A stretch of DNA of 64,000 bases from Rubrolithibacter danxiaensis (GCF_047272945.1 NZ_JBKOPS010000003.1:62001-126000), one strand, 5' to 3'; shown: positions 14,877 through 23,283, counted from the first letter of the stretch. Made by a program: numbers and translations. The notes: a model not told the origin generated them from the letters alone.

Positions 14877-15620
14877 ATGGAATTCAACCCCAATAATCCT
14901 ATTGTTCAAATCTGTATCCGGGGTATGGATATGGAAGAAAAAGGTAAACCTGAAGAGGCCGTCAAGCTATTTCTGCAAGCCTGGAACGAGGCCACAAACG
15001 ACTTTGAAAAATATATGGCTGCCTTTTATGTTGCCCGTCATCAAAAAAGTGTTTCCGATAAATTAAAATGGCTCGAAACAGCTCTACAACTTGCCTTAAA
15101 CGTAAACAGCGACTCAGTTAAGGGCGCATTATCGTCCCTGTATTTGAATATCGCCAAATGCTCCGAAGACCTGGGCGATCCTGGCAATGCAAAAATAAAT
15201 AACGAATTAGCAATTTCGTTTAGGGACAAACTGGCCGACAAAGGCCCCTTTTATCACGGAACGAAAGCAGATTTGCAAATTGGCGATTTGCTTACAGCAG
15301 GAGGAAAATCTAATTACAAGTCGGAAATTACAATGAATCATATTTATTTTACAGCCCTGGTTAACGGAGCCGGACTTGCTGCGGCTTTGGCTAAGGGTGA
15401 AGGCCGTGAACGTGTCTATATCGTTGAACCGACGGGTAGCTTTGAAAATGATCCGAACGTTACAGACAAAAAATTTCCAGGCAATCCCTCACGTTCTTAT
15501 CGAAGCACGGCTCCATTGAAAATCGTTGGAGAAGTAACAGACTGGGTAAGACTAACGCCCGAGGAGCTCAAAAAATGGCATGAAAAGCTGGCAAATAACA
15601 AAGGAGAAATTATCAATTAA
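14877..15620 (+). CDS. arr: NAD+--rifampin ADP-ribosyltransferase (Arr) with N-terminal helical (TPR-like) extension
   Basis: The C-terminal domain (about residues 120-235) is an Arr enzyme, which inactivates rifamycins by ADP-ribosylation. PFYHGTKADLQIGDLL carries the NAD-binding His, NHIYFTALVNGA the conserved Tyr, then RVYIVEPTGSFENDPNVTDK, KFPGNPSRSYRS and VGEVTDW. The 247-residue protein is about 110 residues longer than stand-alone Arr. The extra N-terminus (about 1-118) is a chain of amphipathic helices, resembling tetratricopeptide repeats. arr genes are well-known integron cassettes elsewhere. Here the gene ends the accessory run, without a clear closing palindrome. Confidence 0.88.
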   Translation: MEFNPNNPIVQICIRGMDMEEKGKPEEAVKLFLQAWNEATNDFEKYMAAFYVARHQKSVSDKLKWLETALQLALNVNSDSVKGALSSLYLNIAKCSEDLGDPGNAKINNELAISFRDKLADKGPFYHGTKADLQIGDLLTAGGKSNYKSEITMNHIYFTALVNGAGLAAALAKGEGRERVYIVEPTGSFENDPNVTDKKFPGNPSRSYRSTAPLKIVGEVTDWVRLTPEELKKWHEKLANNKGEIIN

Positions 15621-15934
15621 TTTTCTAAACACCCATACCTTCCTAAAGGTACCCCCATGCTTTCAGATTATAAAAAGCTGCTGTTTCAATGGGAACAATT
15701 AAAAGATGGAAGGCATAGAGCTTAACCTTAAAATAGATGGCTGAACCAAAATCACGAATAAAAATGTAACCTGATAGGTTTGATTTAAGATGAGAACTAG
15801 TAAGAACCTCGCTTTTATCGCAAACTAAAAACATATAGCCTCAAACTTCCTGCTTATAAACAGAGTGGTTAAGGCGGAAACATCCATGCAAAAAATTTAA
15901 GGATCTCAATCGGCCACGCTGTTAATAGATTCAG
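15621..15934. other. Intergenic region without a recognised gene
   Basis: 314 bases between convergent genes. A short TACCTT/AAGGTA hairpin (15636-15651) without a T run is the only structure seen. A 63-codon minus-strand frame here has no recognisable protein features. Confidence 0.5.
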
Positions 15935-16642
15935 CTATATATCTGATGTTATTTCAAGAGTTCTCTTAAGCATCTCCGCCGTAGGGGTTTTAACTTTCCC
16001 ACCCCTGTCGTTAATTTTACGGGCTTGTTTATAAGTATCAATAAAAGCTTTACTGGCACTTAGCCCTTCTACCAGGCTATCTAAGAGATCAAGGTTATTT
16101 CGGGCCTCCTTGAAAAGCGTATTAAGTGTTTTTGTTATCACACTCCGCATGTCTCCCACTTTGTCACGTTGAGCTGTTAAAGGTTTGTAAGCATTAATCG
16201 CAGACTGCAACTCTTCCAGTATTTGTTGAGTAACCTGGTAAGCAACTACTTGTTCCTGATGCTGATAACCCAGGCCCAGAATATCCTGACAGGTATAAAC
16301 AAGCATTTCCTCTTTCATTCTGACAAATGCAGATCTGGAGAAATTTACCCTCTTTTCCAGTACTGGGTTCTTTGTAACTTTAGCATATGAGGTCAGTTTA
16401 AGCGCCAGAGAAAAGGTAAGTTCAATCAGTTTCGTCTGCTGCAGTTCACGCTGCTCAGTGTATCCTATAGTACTGTTTTGCTGCTGAGAGAGGCCCGACG
16501 CTTCTATATTCCGGATGTTGTTCTGAAAGTTGTTAAATATCTGAACAATTGGTTCAATAGTGTTCCATGCAGAGCTGAATTGGTAGAATGACGCTGCAAC
16601 CGCTTTATACATACTTAAGGAATTGAGTTGACGTTGGTTCAT
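15935..16642 (-). CDS. Hypothetical helical protein
   Basis: 235 residues that I cannot assign. The sequence is almost entirely alpha-helical in character: Gln/Leu/Ala-rich, few prolines or glycines, no signal peptide and no membrane segment. Heptad-like stretches occur around residues 60-85 and 135-160, so it may form a helical bundle or coiled coil in the cytoplasm. ATG 16642 follows the minisatellite region. It stands alone on the minus strand, downstream of the sugar transporter but 513 bases away. Confidence 0.65.
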   Translation of the reverse strand: MNQRQLNSLSMYKAVAASFYQFSSAWNTIEPIVQIFNNFQNNIRNIEASGLSQQQNSTIGYTEQRELQQTKLIELTFSLALKLTSYAKVTKNPVLEKRVNFSRSAFVRMKEEMLVYTCQDILGLGYQHQEQVVAYQVTQQILEELQSAINAYKPLTAQRDKVGDMRSVITKTLNTLFKEARNNLDLLDSLVEGLSASKAFIDTYKQARKINDRGGKVKTPTAEMLKRTLEITSDI

Positions 16643-16815
16643 GGAATTTTAATTTATAATTAAATATATTAAAAATAAAACAATATCACTATACAGCTAC
16701 ACGATCAAGCAGTTAAGATTGTGTTCTCTATAACGGAAGTTATTAATATTGCTTTGTCTCCAAAACTCTTGTAAGCGGCTACCCGATGCAACTTATATAA
16801 ACAAGCCTTATTGAT

Positions 16816-17077
16816 ATGTGAATGGAGATTAAAAACATGTAAACAGCCTTGAAACTAATCTTACTGGCATGTAAATAAACATTGAACGCATGTAAATGGA
16901 CATTGATGGCATGTAAATTGGCATTAAACGCATGTAAATGAACACTGAGCCATGTAAATGAACACTGAAGCTATGTAAATGAGAATTGATGGCATGTAAA
17001 TTGGCATTGAACGCATGTAAATGAACACTGAAGCTATGTAAATGAGCATTGAAGCTATGTAAATGCGCATTGAAGGT
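16816..17077. repeat. 21-bp tandem repeat (minisatellite), about 12 copies
   Basis: Units begin with ATGTAAAT at 16869, 16890, 16911, 16932, 16952, 16973, 16994, 17015, 17036 and 17057, with degenerate copies at 16816 and 16837. The consensus is ATGTAAATGAACATTGAACG plus C. All units are 21 bases except one of 20 (16932) and one with an 11-base insertion (16837). The copies at 16952 and 17015 are identical, and the block starting at 16890 resembles the block starting at 16973, showing higher-order duplication. Plus-strand frames all contain stops. One minus-strand frame stays open with a HLHSFNA-like heptad. It fills most of the gap 16643-17155. Confidence 0.92.
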
Positions 17078-17155
17078 CGGTAAAAGGTTATTTAATCCTT
17101 TATTGACCCTTAACTCCTATTTTACTTGTTGTTCAGCCCGTTCTTATCCTTCTTT

Positions 17156-18487
17156 TCAATGCATCATCATATTTGTTTCAATCTGCTCCAGCGATTTTCC
17201 TTTTGTTTCGGGCATCAGGCGCCATACAAAGATCAGCTGAAGGATCATCATGACGGTAAAGAAAAGAAAAGTATATCCGCCACCCAGTTTTTCGGAAAAA
17301 TACGGAAAACTGAACGCGATGGCAGCAGCCATGATCCAGTGTGTAAAACTGCCGAGGGTTTGACCTTTGGCACGAACTTCATTCGGAAAGATTTCAGAAA
17401 TGAATACCCAGATAACGGCACCCTGCGAGAAAGCGAAGAAGGCTATAAAAAGCATCAGGTAAACGGTAATAGCATAACCGGAGAAATCGCCGGAAAAGAA
17501 GGTTTTGGAAACCATTGCCAGAGAAAAAATTAAACCGAATGTACCGATAAACATTAAGGTACGGCGGCCAATCTTATCAATGAAGCCGATGGCAATAAGG
17601 GTAAAAGTAAAATTAACAAGGCCGATTCCTACGGTAGATAACAACGACGTATGCGCTCCCAACCCTGCCATTTCAAATATCCGCGGCGAATAATAAATAA
17701 TGGCATTAATACCCGAAACCTGGTTAAAAACGGCAAATAATACAGCCAGTGTTACAGGTAATTTATACTTTTTTGAAAGCAACGTTTCCGACACTTTATT
17801 TTGATGCATGCTTTGGTGTGATTGCTGTATGGCAGTCAGCTCCTGCTCTGCATTGAGCGAATTTATGCGGGTTAAAATTCCGAGAGCTTCGGTTGTTCTT
17901 CCTTTATGCAGTATAAGCCAGCGTGGGCTTTCGGGTATAAACCGGATCAGAATCAAAAAGATAAGTGAAGGCACAGCCTGAACTCCAAGCATCATGCGCC
18001 AGGCATCTTCGCCGGTTTGTGCTATCAGGTAATTTGATAAATAAGAAATCAGTATCCCCAATACAATATTAAACTGAAACAAAGCAACCAGCCGGCCCCT
18101 CGAGTTTGCCGGAGATATTTCGGAAATATAGATGGGAGCGGTAACTGACGACACGCCCACACCAATACCGCCTAAAAACCGGAAAAGCAAAAACACATAC
18201 CAGTGCGTTGCAAGTGCTGTCCCCAATGAAGAAAGCAAATAAAGCGCTGCCACGCCGTAAAGCGTTTTCTTCCGTCCGATTTTATCAGACGGGATAGAGC
18301 CAAGCAATGCACCGATCACCGTTCCGATCAGAGCGATGGAAACAGTTAAACCATGCTCAAAAACGCCCAGCTGCCAATATTGCTGAATTGCTTTTTCGGC
18401 GCCCGATATTACTGCGGTATCAAACCCAAAAAGGAAGCCGCCAAGGGCCACAACCAGCGACCAGGCGAAAACGGAATTATTTTTCAT
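17156..18487 (-). CDS. MFS sugar porter (SP family, XylE/GLUT type)
   Basis: A 443-residue inner-membrane transporter with 12 predicted helices, moving a monosaccharide with protons or by facilitated diffusion. Sugar-porter signatures are present: FGFDTAVISGAE in helix 1, DKIGRKKTLYG after helix 2, PESPRWL at the end of the first half, QVSGINAIIYYSP in helix 7, IDKIGRRTLM, and PETKGKSLEQIE at the C-terminus. The Nudix-type regulator starts 34 bases upstream on the same strand, so the two probably share a promoter. The sugar cannot be stated; arabinose, xylose or glucose are all compatible. Confidence 0.92.
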   Translation of the reverse strand: MKNNSVFAWSLVVALGGFLFGFDTAVISGAEKAIQQYWQLGVFEHGLTVSIALIGTVIGALLGSIPSDKIGRKKTLYGVAALYLLSSLGTALATHWYVFLLFRFLGGIGVGVSSVTAPIYISEISPANSRGRLVALFQFNIVLGILISYLSNYLIAQTGEDAWRMMLGVQAVPSLIFLILIRFIPESPRWLILHKGRTTEALGILTRINSLNAEQELTAIQQSHQSMHQNKVSETLLSKKYKLPVTLAVLFAVFNQVSGINAIIYYSPRIFEMAGLGAHTSLLSTVGIGLVNFTFTLIAIGFIDKIGRRTLMFIGTFGLIFSLAMVSKTFFSGDFSGYAITVYLMLFIAFFAFSQGAVIWVFISEIFPNEVRAKGQTLGSFTHWIMAAAIAFSFPYFSEKLGGGYTFLFFTVMMILQLIFVWRLMPETKGKSLEQIETNMMMH

Positions 18488-18521
18488 ACAAATGGTTTAT
18501 AATGGTATCGTTATCTCAAAA

Positions 18522-19301
18522 CTACTTCCCGAACGAAAGTTCTTTTTGAAACAGCTTCACATATTTCCGGCGGTCAAACTTGTACAGCTTGGCTGCCCGG
18601 TAAGATACGCCGCGTTGCTTCTCGTCCAGCTCTTTTAAAATACCGTAATTAAGCATTTTTTTCCTGAAGTTCCGCTTATCTAACTTCGTATTCAATATCA
18701 CTTCATATAAATGCTGCAATTGTGTAAGCGTAAATTTTTCCTGCAGCAGTTCAAATGCAATAGGCGAATAAAAAATCTTCTTCCGGATCTTCTGAAAGCT
18801 TTTTTCAAATATCAGGGTATGGTCAAAAGCCAGCTTCGGAAGATCATTAACAGGATGCCAGAAAGCCTTTTTTGCAAAAGACGAATGCGGACGCAGCTCT
18901 TTTTTGCCGTTTAATCGGATCATGGCATAATAAGCAACGGTTATTACACGCCCCTGCGGATGGCGGTCAACCTCACCGAAAATATGGAACTGCTCCATAT
19001 AAATATCCCGGAGGCCGGTAAGTTCAAACAGGATACGCTCGGCTGCCTGGTCAATTCCTTCATCAGGGTTCACAAAATTCCCCGGTAAGGCCCACCAGTC
19101 TTTATAAGGTTCTTCGTTACGTTCAATCAGAAGAATTTTTAATTCTCCCGCATCGTAAGCGAAGATGACACAATCTATAGTAAAAACCGATTCAAATTTT
19201 GGCAAGCTTAATTCCAAGGTGCTGAGATTTTTTGTGAAAATATAACTGAATGTACAAATCTGAAAGAAATAATTAAAATAATTACTTAGTGTAATCTGCA
19301 C
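18522..19301 (-). CDS. Nudix-domain transcriptional regulator (NrtR/AraR-like)
   Basis: An N-terminal Nudix fold (about residues 38-175) is fused to a C-terminal winged helix (about 180-250, with NFRKKMLNYGILKELDE and GVSYRAAKLYKFDRRKY). The Nudix box reads LPGNFVNPDEGIDQAAERIL then FELTGL. Glutamates needed for hydrolysis are replaced, so it should bind a ligand without cutting it. Bacteroidota use such proteins as sugar-responsive repressors (AraR, NrtR). The start shown is GTG 19301. The first 35 residues look unlike the family, so the real start may lie further in. It is followed by a sugar porter and divergent from pfkA. Confidence 0.82.
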   Translation of the reverse strand: MQITLSNYFNYFFQICTFSYIFTKNLSTLELSLPKFESVFTIDCVIFAYDAGELKILLIERNEEPYKDWWALPGNFVNPDEGIDQAAERILFELTGLRDIYMEQFHIFGEVDRHPQGRVITVAYYAMIRLNGKKELRPHSSFAKKAFWHPVNDLPKLAFDHTLIFEKSFQKIRKKIFYSPIAFELLQEKFTLTQLQHLYEVILNTKLDKRNFRKKMLNYGILKELDEKQRGVSYRAAKLYKFDRRKYVKLFQKELSFGK

Positions 19302-19313
19302 ACATTATATTTG
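19281..19313 (+). promoter_or_regulatory. pfkA promoter -7 box and adjacent palindrome
   Basis: TATATTTG (19306-19313) matches the bacteroidete -7 consensus, 23 bases before the pfkA start. ATTAC-TTAGT-GTAAT (19281-19295) is an inverted repeat placed near the -33 position and between the divergent regulator and pfkA. It is a plausible operator for the Nudix-type regulator, though one site alone is weak evidence. Confidence 0.4.
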
Positions 19314-19335
19314 TAACAATAAAACCCGCAAATAA

Positions 19336-20319
19336 GTGTCTGAAATAAATAAAATTGGCGTTTTTACTTCGGGAGGAGATGCTCCGGGTATGAATGCCTG
19401 TATACGTGCAGTAGTAAGAACCAGTATATTTCTGGGTAAACAGGTAGTTGGTATACAGCAGGGCTACCAGGGAATGATAGAAAGCAAATTTATTGATATG
19501 GACGCCCGTTCTGTCTGCAATATCATTCAGCTTGGCGGTACTATTTTAAAAACTGCCCGTTGCCTTGAATTTCGCACTAAAGAAGGCCGTGAGCAGGCTT
19601 TTCGTAACTTAAAGGCTAAAGGTATAGATGCGCTGGTAGCAATCGGCGGCGACGGTACTTTTACCGGTGCCGAGCTTTTATCACGCGAGCACGATATTCC
19701 CGTGATCTGCATCCCCGGAACTATTGATAATGACTTGTACGGCTCTGATTATACCCTCGGTTACGATACCGCTACCAATACGGTGATTGATGCAATAGAC
19801 AAGATACGTGATACCGCAGCATCACACGACCGTTTATTTTTTATTGAAGTAATGGGACGTGATTCGGGATGTATTGCCCTTCATGCAGGAACTGCAGGCG
19901 GTGCAGAAGCAATTCTTCTTCCCGAAAAAGAAACTGCAATCCCTGACCTGATTACCAAACTGGAGCGTGGTGCAAACAGCAAAAAAACATCCAGTATCGT
20001 AATCATCGCCGAAGGAGATAAAAATGGCGGAGCTTATAATGTAGCAAAAGCGGTAAAGGAGAAACTGGATTTCTTTGATATTAAAGTTACCATCCTGGGG
20101 CATTTACAGCGTGGCGGAAGTCCTTCCAGCTTCGACCGTGTTTTAGGAAGCCGTATGGGTTATGCAGCTGTAAAAGCGTTGCTTGCCGGCGAAAACCGTA
20201 AAATGGTAGGATTAAGAAGCAATGAAATGAAGTTAACCGACCTGGAAGAGTGCCTGAATAATCATTCGTTCAAACTGGAGGAAGACCTTCTTGAAATGTC
20301 AACCATTTTAGCTATTTAA
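19336..20319 (+). CDS. pfkA: ATP-dependent 6-phosphofructokinase
   Basis: Phosphorylates fructose 6-phosphate, the committed step of glycolysis. 327 residues of the bacterial PfkA type: GVFTSGGDAPGMNACIRAVV at about 8-27, the ATP site AIGGDGTFTGA near 102, PGTIDNDLYGSDYTLGYDTA near 125 with the catalytic Asp, and LGHLQRGGSPSSFDR near 255. The glycine before Asp in GGDGT is the ATP-type residue. Translation starts at GTG 19336; no in-frame ATG lies nearby upstream. The stop overlaps the start of the next gene by one base (TAATG). Confidence 0.94.
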   Translation: MSEINKIGVFTSGGDAPGMNACIRAVVRTSIFLGKQVVGIQQGYQGMIESKFIDMDARSVCNIIQLGGTILKTARCLEFRTKEGREQAFRNLKAKGIDALVAIGGDGTFTGAELLSREHDIPVICIPGTIDNDLYGSDYTLGYDTATNTVIDAIDKIRDTAASHDRLFFIEVMGRDSGCIALHAGTAGGAEAILLPEKETAIPDLITKLERGANSKKTSSIVIIAEGDKNGGAYNVAKAVKEKLDFFDIKVTILGHLQRGGSPSSFDRVLGSRMGYAAVKALLAGENRKMVGLRSNEMKLTDLEECLNNHSFKLEEDLLEMSTILAI

Positions 20320-21167
20320 TGATTGCTGTTATATATAGCGGATCAAGGCATGCAGACTGGAAATTATCAGAAAAAGGACAACTTGTTTCTGAATTTAAAA
20401 CGGTTGGGATAAACCCTTATTTTAACGACGAACGCTTTATCCTTACCTTATTAAACAAAAACATCCACCTTATTAACAATGCCGAAAAGATAAAACGGAT
20501 TTATTTTTTTGGTGCCGGGGCTTCTTCAGAAGACCGGAAAAAAGTAGTTGAAACAGCTCTGGGCAAATTCTTCCGCTTTGGAAAAGTATTTGTAGAGCAC
20601 GATATGAAAGCCGCCGCCCTGGCAACCTGCGGAGAAGACCGCGGAATTGTAGCAATAATCGGCAGCGGTTCAAACGCAGCATATTATACCGGAAAAAAGA
20701 TCCGGGAAAACAATTACGGATTAGGGTTTATTTTAGCAGACGAAGGCTCATCTAACTGGATGGGCAGGTACCTTCTTAAAAACTTTTTGAACGGGACCAT
20801 GCCCGTTACAATCGAACGAAAGTTTACTCAAAAGTATCACCTTGACCGTAAAAATGTGCTGGATAAAGTTTACCGCCAGCCACAGCCGGTGCTTTTTTTA
20901 AGCTCATTTATAGAGTTTATTAACGAAAACAGATCGACGGACTACATTAAAGATCTGGTGATGAAAGGATTTAATGACTTTTTTGTGAAATATATTATTC
21001 CCTTAAATGAAAAATATCCGAATGTTCCTGTTAATTTTGCCGGAACAGTGGCTGCCGGATTTCAGGATTGGATAAGGGAAGCAGCCGCGAACCACAACCT
21101 CGAAATAAACACGATAGTTAAAGAACCTATATATAACGTATTAAATTATTATTCGAACAAAAACTAA
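20319..21167 (+). CDS. BadF/BadG-type ATPase, N-acetylglucosamine-kinase-like, with altered phosphate loop
   Basis: A 282-residue ASKHA-fold protein. The second phosphate motif IAIIGSGSNAAYY (about residues 109-121) and GFILADEGSSNWMGRY (about 138-153) match N-acetylglucosamine kinases of this family, and GTVAAGFQDW near 247 is the adenosine-site block. The first phosphate motif is unusual. Active relatives begin with a D-x-G-S-T-K-T-D-W pattern, while here it is YSGSRHADW, so the metal-binding Asp and the Thr-Lys are lost. It could be a kinase with changed mechanism or a sugar-binding regulator. It is translationally coupled to pfkA and sits five bases before gapA. Confidence 0.72.
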   Translation: MIAVIYSGSRHADWKLSEKGQLVSEFKTVGINPYFNDERFILTLLNKNIHLINNAEKIKRIYFFGAGASSEDRKKVVETALGKFFRFGKVFVEHDMKAAALATCGEDRGIVAIIGSGSNAAYYTGKKIRENNYGLGFILADEGSSNWMGRYLLKNFLNGTMPVTIERKFTQKYHLDRKNVLDKVYRQPQPVLFLSSFIEFINENRSTDYIKDLVMKGFNDFFVKYIIPLNEKYPNVPVNFAGTVAAGFQDWIREAAANHNLEINTIVKEPIYNVLNYYSNKN

Positions 21168-21172
21168 TAAAC

Positions 21173-22171
21173 ATGAAAGTAGGAATTAATGGATTCGGTC
21201 GTATCGGCCGCCTGGCATTCAGAGCCGCCTGTGAGCGTAATGATATAGAAGTTGTAGGAATAAACGACCTGGTAGAGCCTGATTATATGGCTTATATGCT
21301 TAAATATGATTCAACTCACGGCCCCTTCAAAGGAACTGTTGAAGTGAAAGACGGACACCTGGTGGTAAACGGAAAAACTATCCGTGTTACTGCAGAAAGA
21401 GATCCGGCTAACCTTAAATGGAACGAAGTTGGTGCAGAAGTGGTTATTGAATCTACAGGATTATTCCTAACTCAGGCCGATGCTCAGAAACACATTCAGG
21501 CAGGTGCTAAAAAAGTAGTGATGTCTGCTCCTGCAAAAGACGATACTCCGACTTTTGTTATGGGTGTAAACCACAAAGAATTAAGAGCAGATCAGAACAT
21601 CGTTTCAAATGCGTCATGTACTACTAACTGCCTTGCTCCTATTGCAAAGGTATTAAACGATAAATTCGGAATCGTTGAAGGTTTAATGAGTACAATCCAC
21701 GCGGTTACTGCTACTCAAAAAACAGTTGACGGACCTTCAGCTAAAGACTGGAGAGGCGGACGTGGTGCTTACCAAAACATCATCCCTTCATCAACAGGTG
21801 CTGCTAAAGCAGTGGCACTGGTTATTCCTGCGCTTAAAGGAAAATTAACCGGTATGTCTTTCCGTGTACCTGTACCAGACGTATCTGTAGTTGACTTAAC
21901 TGTGCGTTTAGAAAAACCTGCTTCGTATGCAGATATTAAAAACGCGATGAAAGAAGCTTCTGAAGGCGAACTAAAAGGAATTTTAGGTTATACTGAAGAT
22001 GAAGTTGTATCTCAGGATTTCTTAACTGATCCCCGCACTTCAATTTTTGACGCGAAGGCAGGAATTGCTTTGAATGATAACTTTGTAAAAGTAGTTTCTT
22101 GGTACGATAACGAGTGGGGATATTCTAACAAGATTATTGACCTTGTTGCTCATATCGGAACATTGCAATAA
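21173..22171 (+). CDS. gapA: Type I glyceraldehyde-3-phosphate dehydrogenase
   Basis: Glycolytic NAD-dependent enzyme of 332 residues. It has the N-terminal Rossmann motif GINGFGRIGRLAFRA, the catalytic SNASCTTNCLAP with Cys near 148, the HAVTATQKTVDGPS block carrying the catalytic His, GKLTGMSFRVP, and SWYDNEWGYSNK near the C-terminus. It is the last gene of the pfkA-ATPase-gapA operon and ends in a strong terminator. GGA/GGT and CGT codons are frequent, fitting a highly expressed housekeeping gene. Confidence 0.96.
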   Translation: MKVGINGFGRIGRLAFRAACERNDIEVVGINDLVEPDYMAYMLKYDSTHGPFKGTVEVKDGHLVVNGKTIRVTAERDPANLKWNEVGAEVVIESTGLFLTQADAQKHIQAGAKKVVMSAPAKDDTPTFVMGVNHKELRADQNIVSNASCTTNCLAPIAKVLNDKFGIVEGLMSTIHAVTATQKTVDGPSAKDWRGGRGAYQNIIPSSTGAAKAVALVIPALKGKLTGMSFRVPVPDVSVVDLTVRLEKPASYADIKNAMKEASEGELKGILGYTEDEVVSQDFLTDPRTSIFDAKAGIALNDNFVKVVSWYDNEWGYSNKIIDLVAHIGTLQ

Positions 22172-22190
22172 GCATTTAAATATTGAAATT

Positions 22191-22230
22191 AAATACAAAA
22201 CCCTCCCGAATCCGGGAGGGTTTTGTATTT
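22191..22230. terminator. Bidirectional terminator between gapA and the ribbon-helix-helix gene
   Basis: AAATACAAAACCCTCCCG (22191-22208) pairs perfectly over 18 bases with CGGGAGGGTTTTGTATTT (22213-22230) around the loop AATC. T runs occur on both strands, so it can end gapA transcription and that of the convergent SPFH/RHH pair. Confidence 0.92.
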
Positions 22231-22245
22231 ATAAAACCGTATTTC

Positions 22246-22425
22246 CTAATCTTCATTTTCCTTCTTGTCCTCTTTGCTCTTTAGTCTGCCGGCCTGTTTC
22301 AGCGAGTTATGCAGCATCCATTCTATTTGTCCGTTTACGCTTCTAAATTCATCTGCGGCCCATTTCTCAATTGCTTTCATCGTTTCAGCATCAATCCGTA
22401 ATGCAAATGATTTTTTCTCTGCCAT
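22246..22425 (-). CDS. Small ribbon-helix-helix (Arc-like) DNA-binding protein
   Basis: A 59-residue frame from ATG 22425 to TAG 22246. MAEKKSFALRIDAETMKAIE gives the beta strand and first helix, and SVNGQIEWMLHNSLKQAG the second helix, a standard Arc/MetJ-type fold that dimerises to bind operator DNA. A lysine- and glutamate-rich tail follows (KSKEDKKENED). Only three bases separate it from the stop of the SPFH gene upstream, so they are co-transcribed. It is likely to regulate this operon or act on a membrane-linked process; the target is unknown. Confidence 0.85.
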   Translation of the reverse strand: MAEKKSFALRIDAETMKAIEKWAADEFRSVNGQIEWMLHNSLKQAGRLKSKEDKKENED

Positions 22426-22428
22426 AAT

Positions 22429-23283
22429 TTACTGATGTAAAGTTCCTGTATTTACTACAGGCTGTGTTTCCCGGTCGCCGCAAAGTACAACCATTAAATT
22501 GCTAACCATCGCCGCTTTCTTCTCCTCATCCAATTCAATAATCTGCTTGTCCGAAAGAAGGTTTAATGCACTTTCAACCATGCCAACTGCCCCTTCCACA
22601 ATTTTATGCCGTGCGGCCACAATAGCAGAGGCTTGTTGACGGCGAAGCATGGAGTGTGCAATTTCGGGCGCATAAGCCAGATATGCAATTCTTGACTCAA
22701 TGACTTCTATTCCTGCAATATCCATTCTTTCCATAATTTCATTTTCCAGTGCTTTATTTACGTCATCGAAATTTGTACTTAAAGTAATGGCTGCTTTTTC
22801 ATCTTCAAAATGATCATACGGAAAACTGCCCGCAAGTTTACGTACCGCAGAATCTGTTTGCACCTTTATAAACGTTTCATAATTATCAACTTCAAATGAT
22901 GACTTGAAGGTATCTTTAACTCTCCATACTAGAATCACGCTTATCAGTATCGGATTCCCCATTTTATCATTTACTTTTATTTTCTCGCTTTCAAAGTTTC
23001 TGGCCCGCATTGAAATAGAAATGGTCTTGTAAAACGGATTTATCCAGAACAATCCATTCTGGTTGATACTCCCCTTGTAATCGCCAAAAAGCAGCAATAC
23101 AATTGCGTTATTCGGGCTCACTATTACCAGCCCTTTAACCAGTAATACAAAAAGTACTGTAAACAATGCACCCAATGCTTCATAATGGTTTATAAAACAC
23201 CCTGCAATAAGAATCAGAATAACAGCGAGAAATATTACTACAGAATATCCATTAAAAGGAACTACAATTTTTTCAGTTTTCAT
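22429..23283 (-). CDS. SPFH/Band 7 membrane protein (slipin-like)
   Basis: 284 residues. Two adjacent hydrophobic segments (about residues 13-30 and 36-55) anchor it in the inner membrane. The SPFH domain follows (about 60-230) with NNAIVLLLFGDYKGSINQNG at its start, ARNFESEKIKVNDKMGNPI, and the helical EIMERMDIAGIEVIESRIAYLAYAPEIA. Such proteins build ring-like scaffolds that organise membrane proteases or microdomains. The C-terminal part is rich in Ala and Glu and is probably helical. It is followed directly by the ribbon-helix-helix gene. Confidence 0.9.
   Translation of the reverse strand: MKTEKIVVPFNGYSVVIFLAVILILIAGCFINHYEALGALFTVLFVLLVKGLVIVSPNNAIVLLLFGDYKGSINQNGLFWINPFYKTISISMRARNFESEKIKVNDKMGNPILISVILVWRVKDTFKSSFEVDNYETFIKVQTDSAVRKLAGSFPYDHFEDEKAAITLSTNFDDVNKALENEIMERMDIAGIEVIESRIAYLAYAPEIAHSMLRRQQASAIVAARHKIVEGAVGMVESALNLLSDKQIIELDEEKKAAMVSNLMVVLCGDRETQPVVNTGTLHQ

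Noticed and set aside
15643..15834. 63-codon minus-strand frame after arr
   Set aside because: No domain, signal or sensible start context, and it is in a gap between convergent genes.
16816..17077. Possible CRISPR array
   Set aside because: Units are contiguous 21-base repeats with no unique spacers, and no cas genes are present.
17049..17693. Plus-strand frames overlapping the MFS transporter gene
   Set aside because: They lie opposite a strongly supported sugar porter gene and show no family features.
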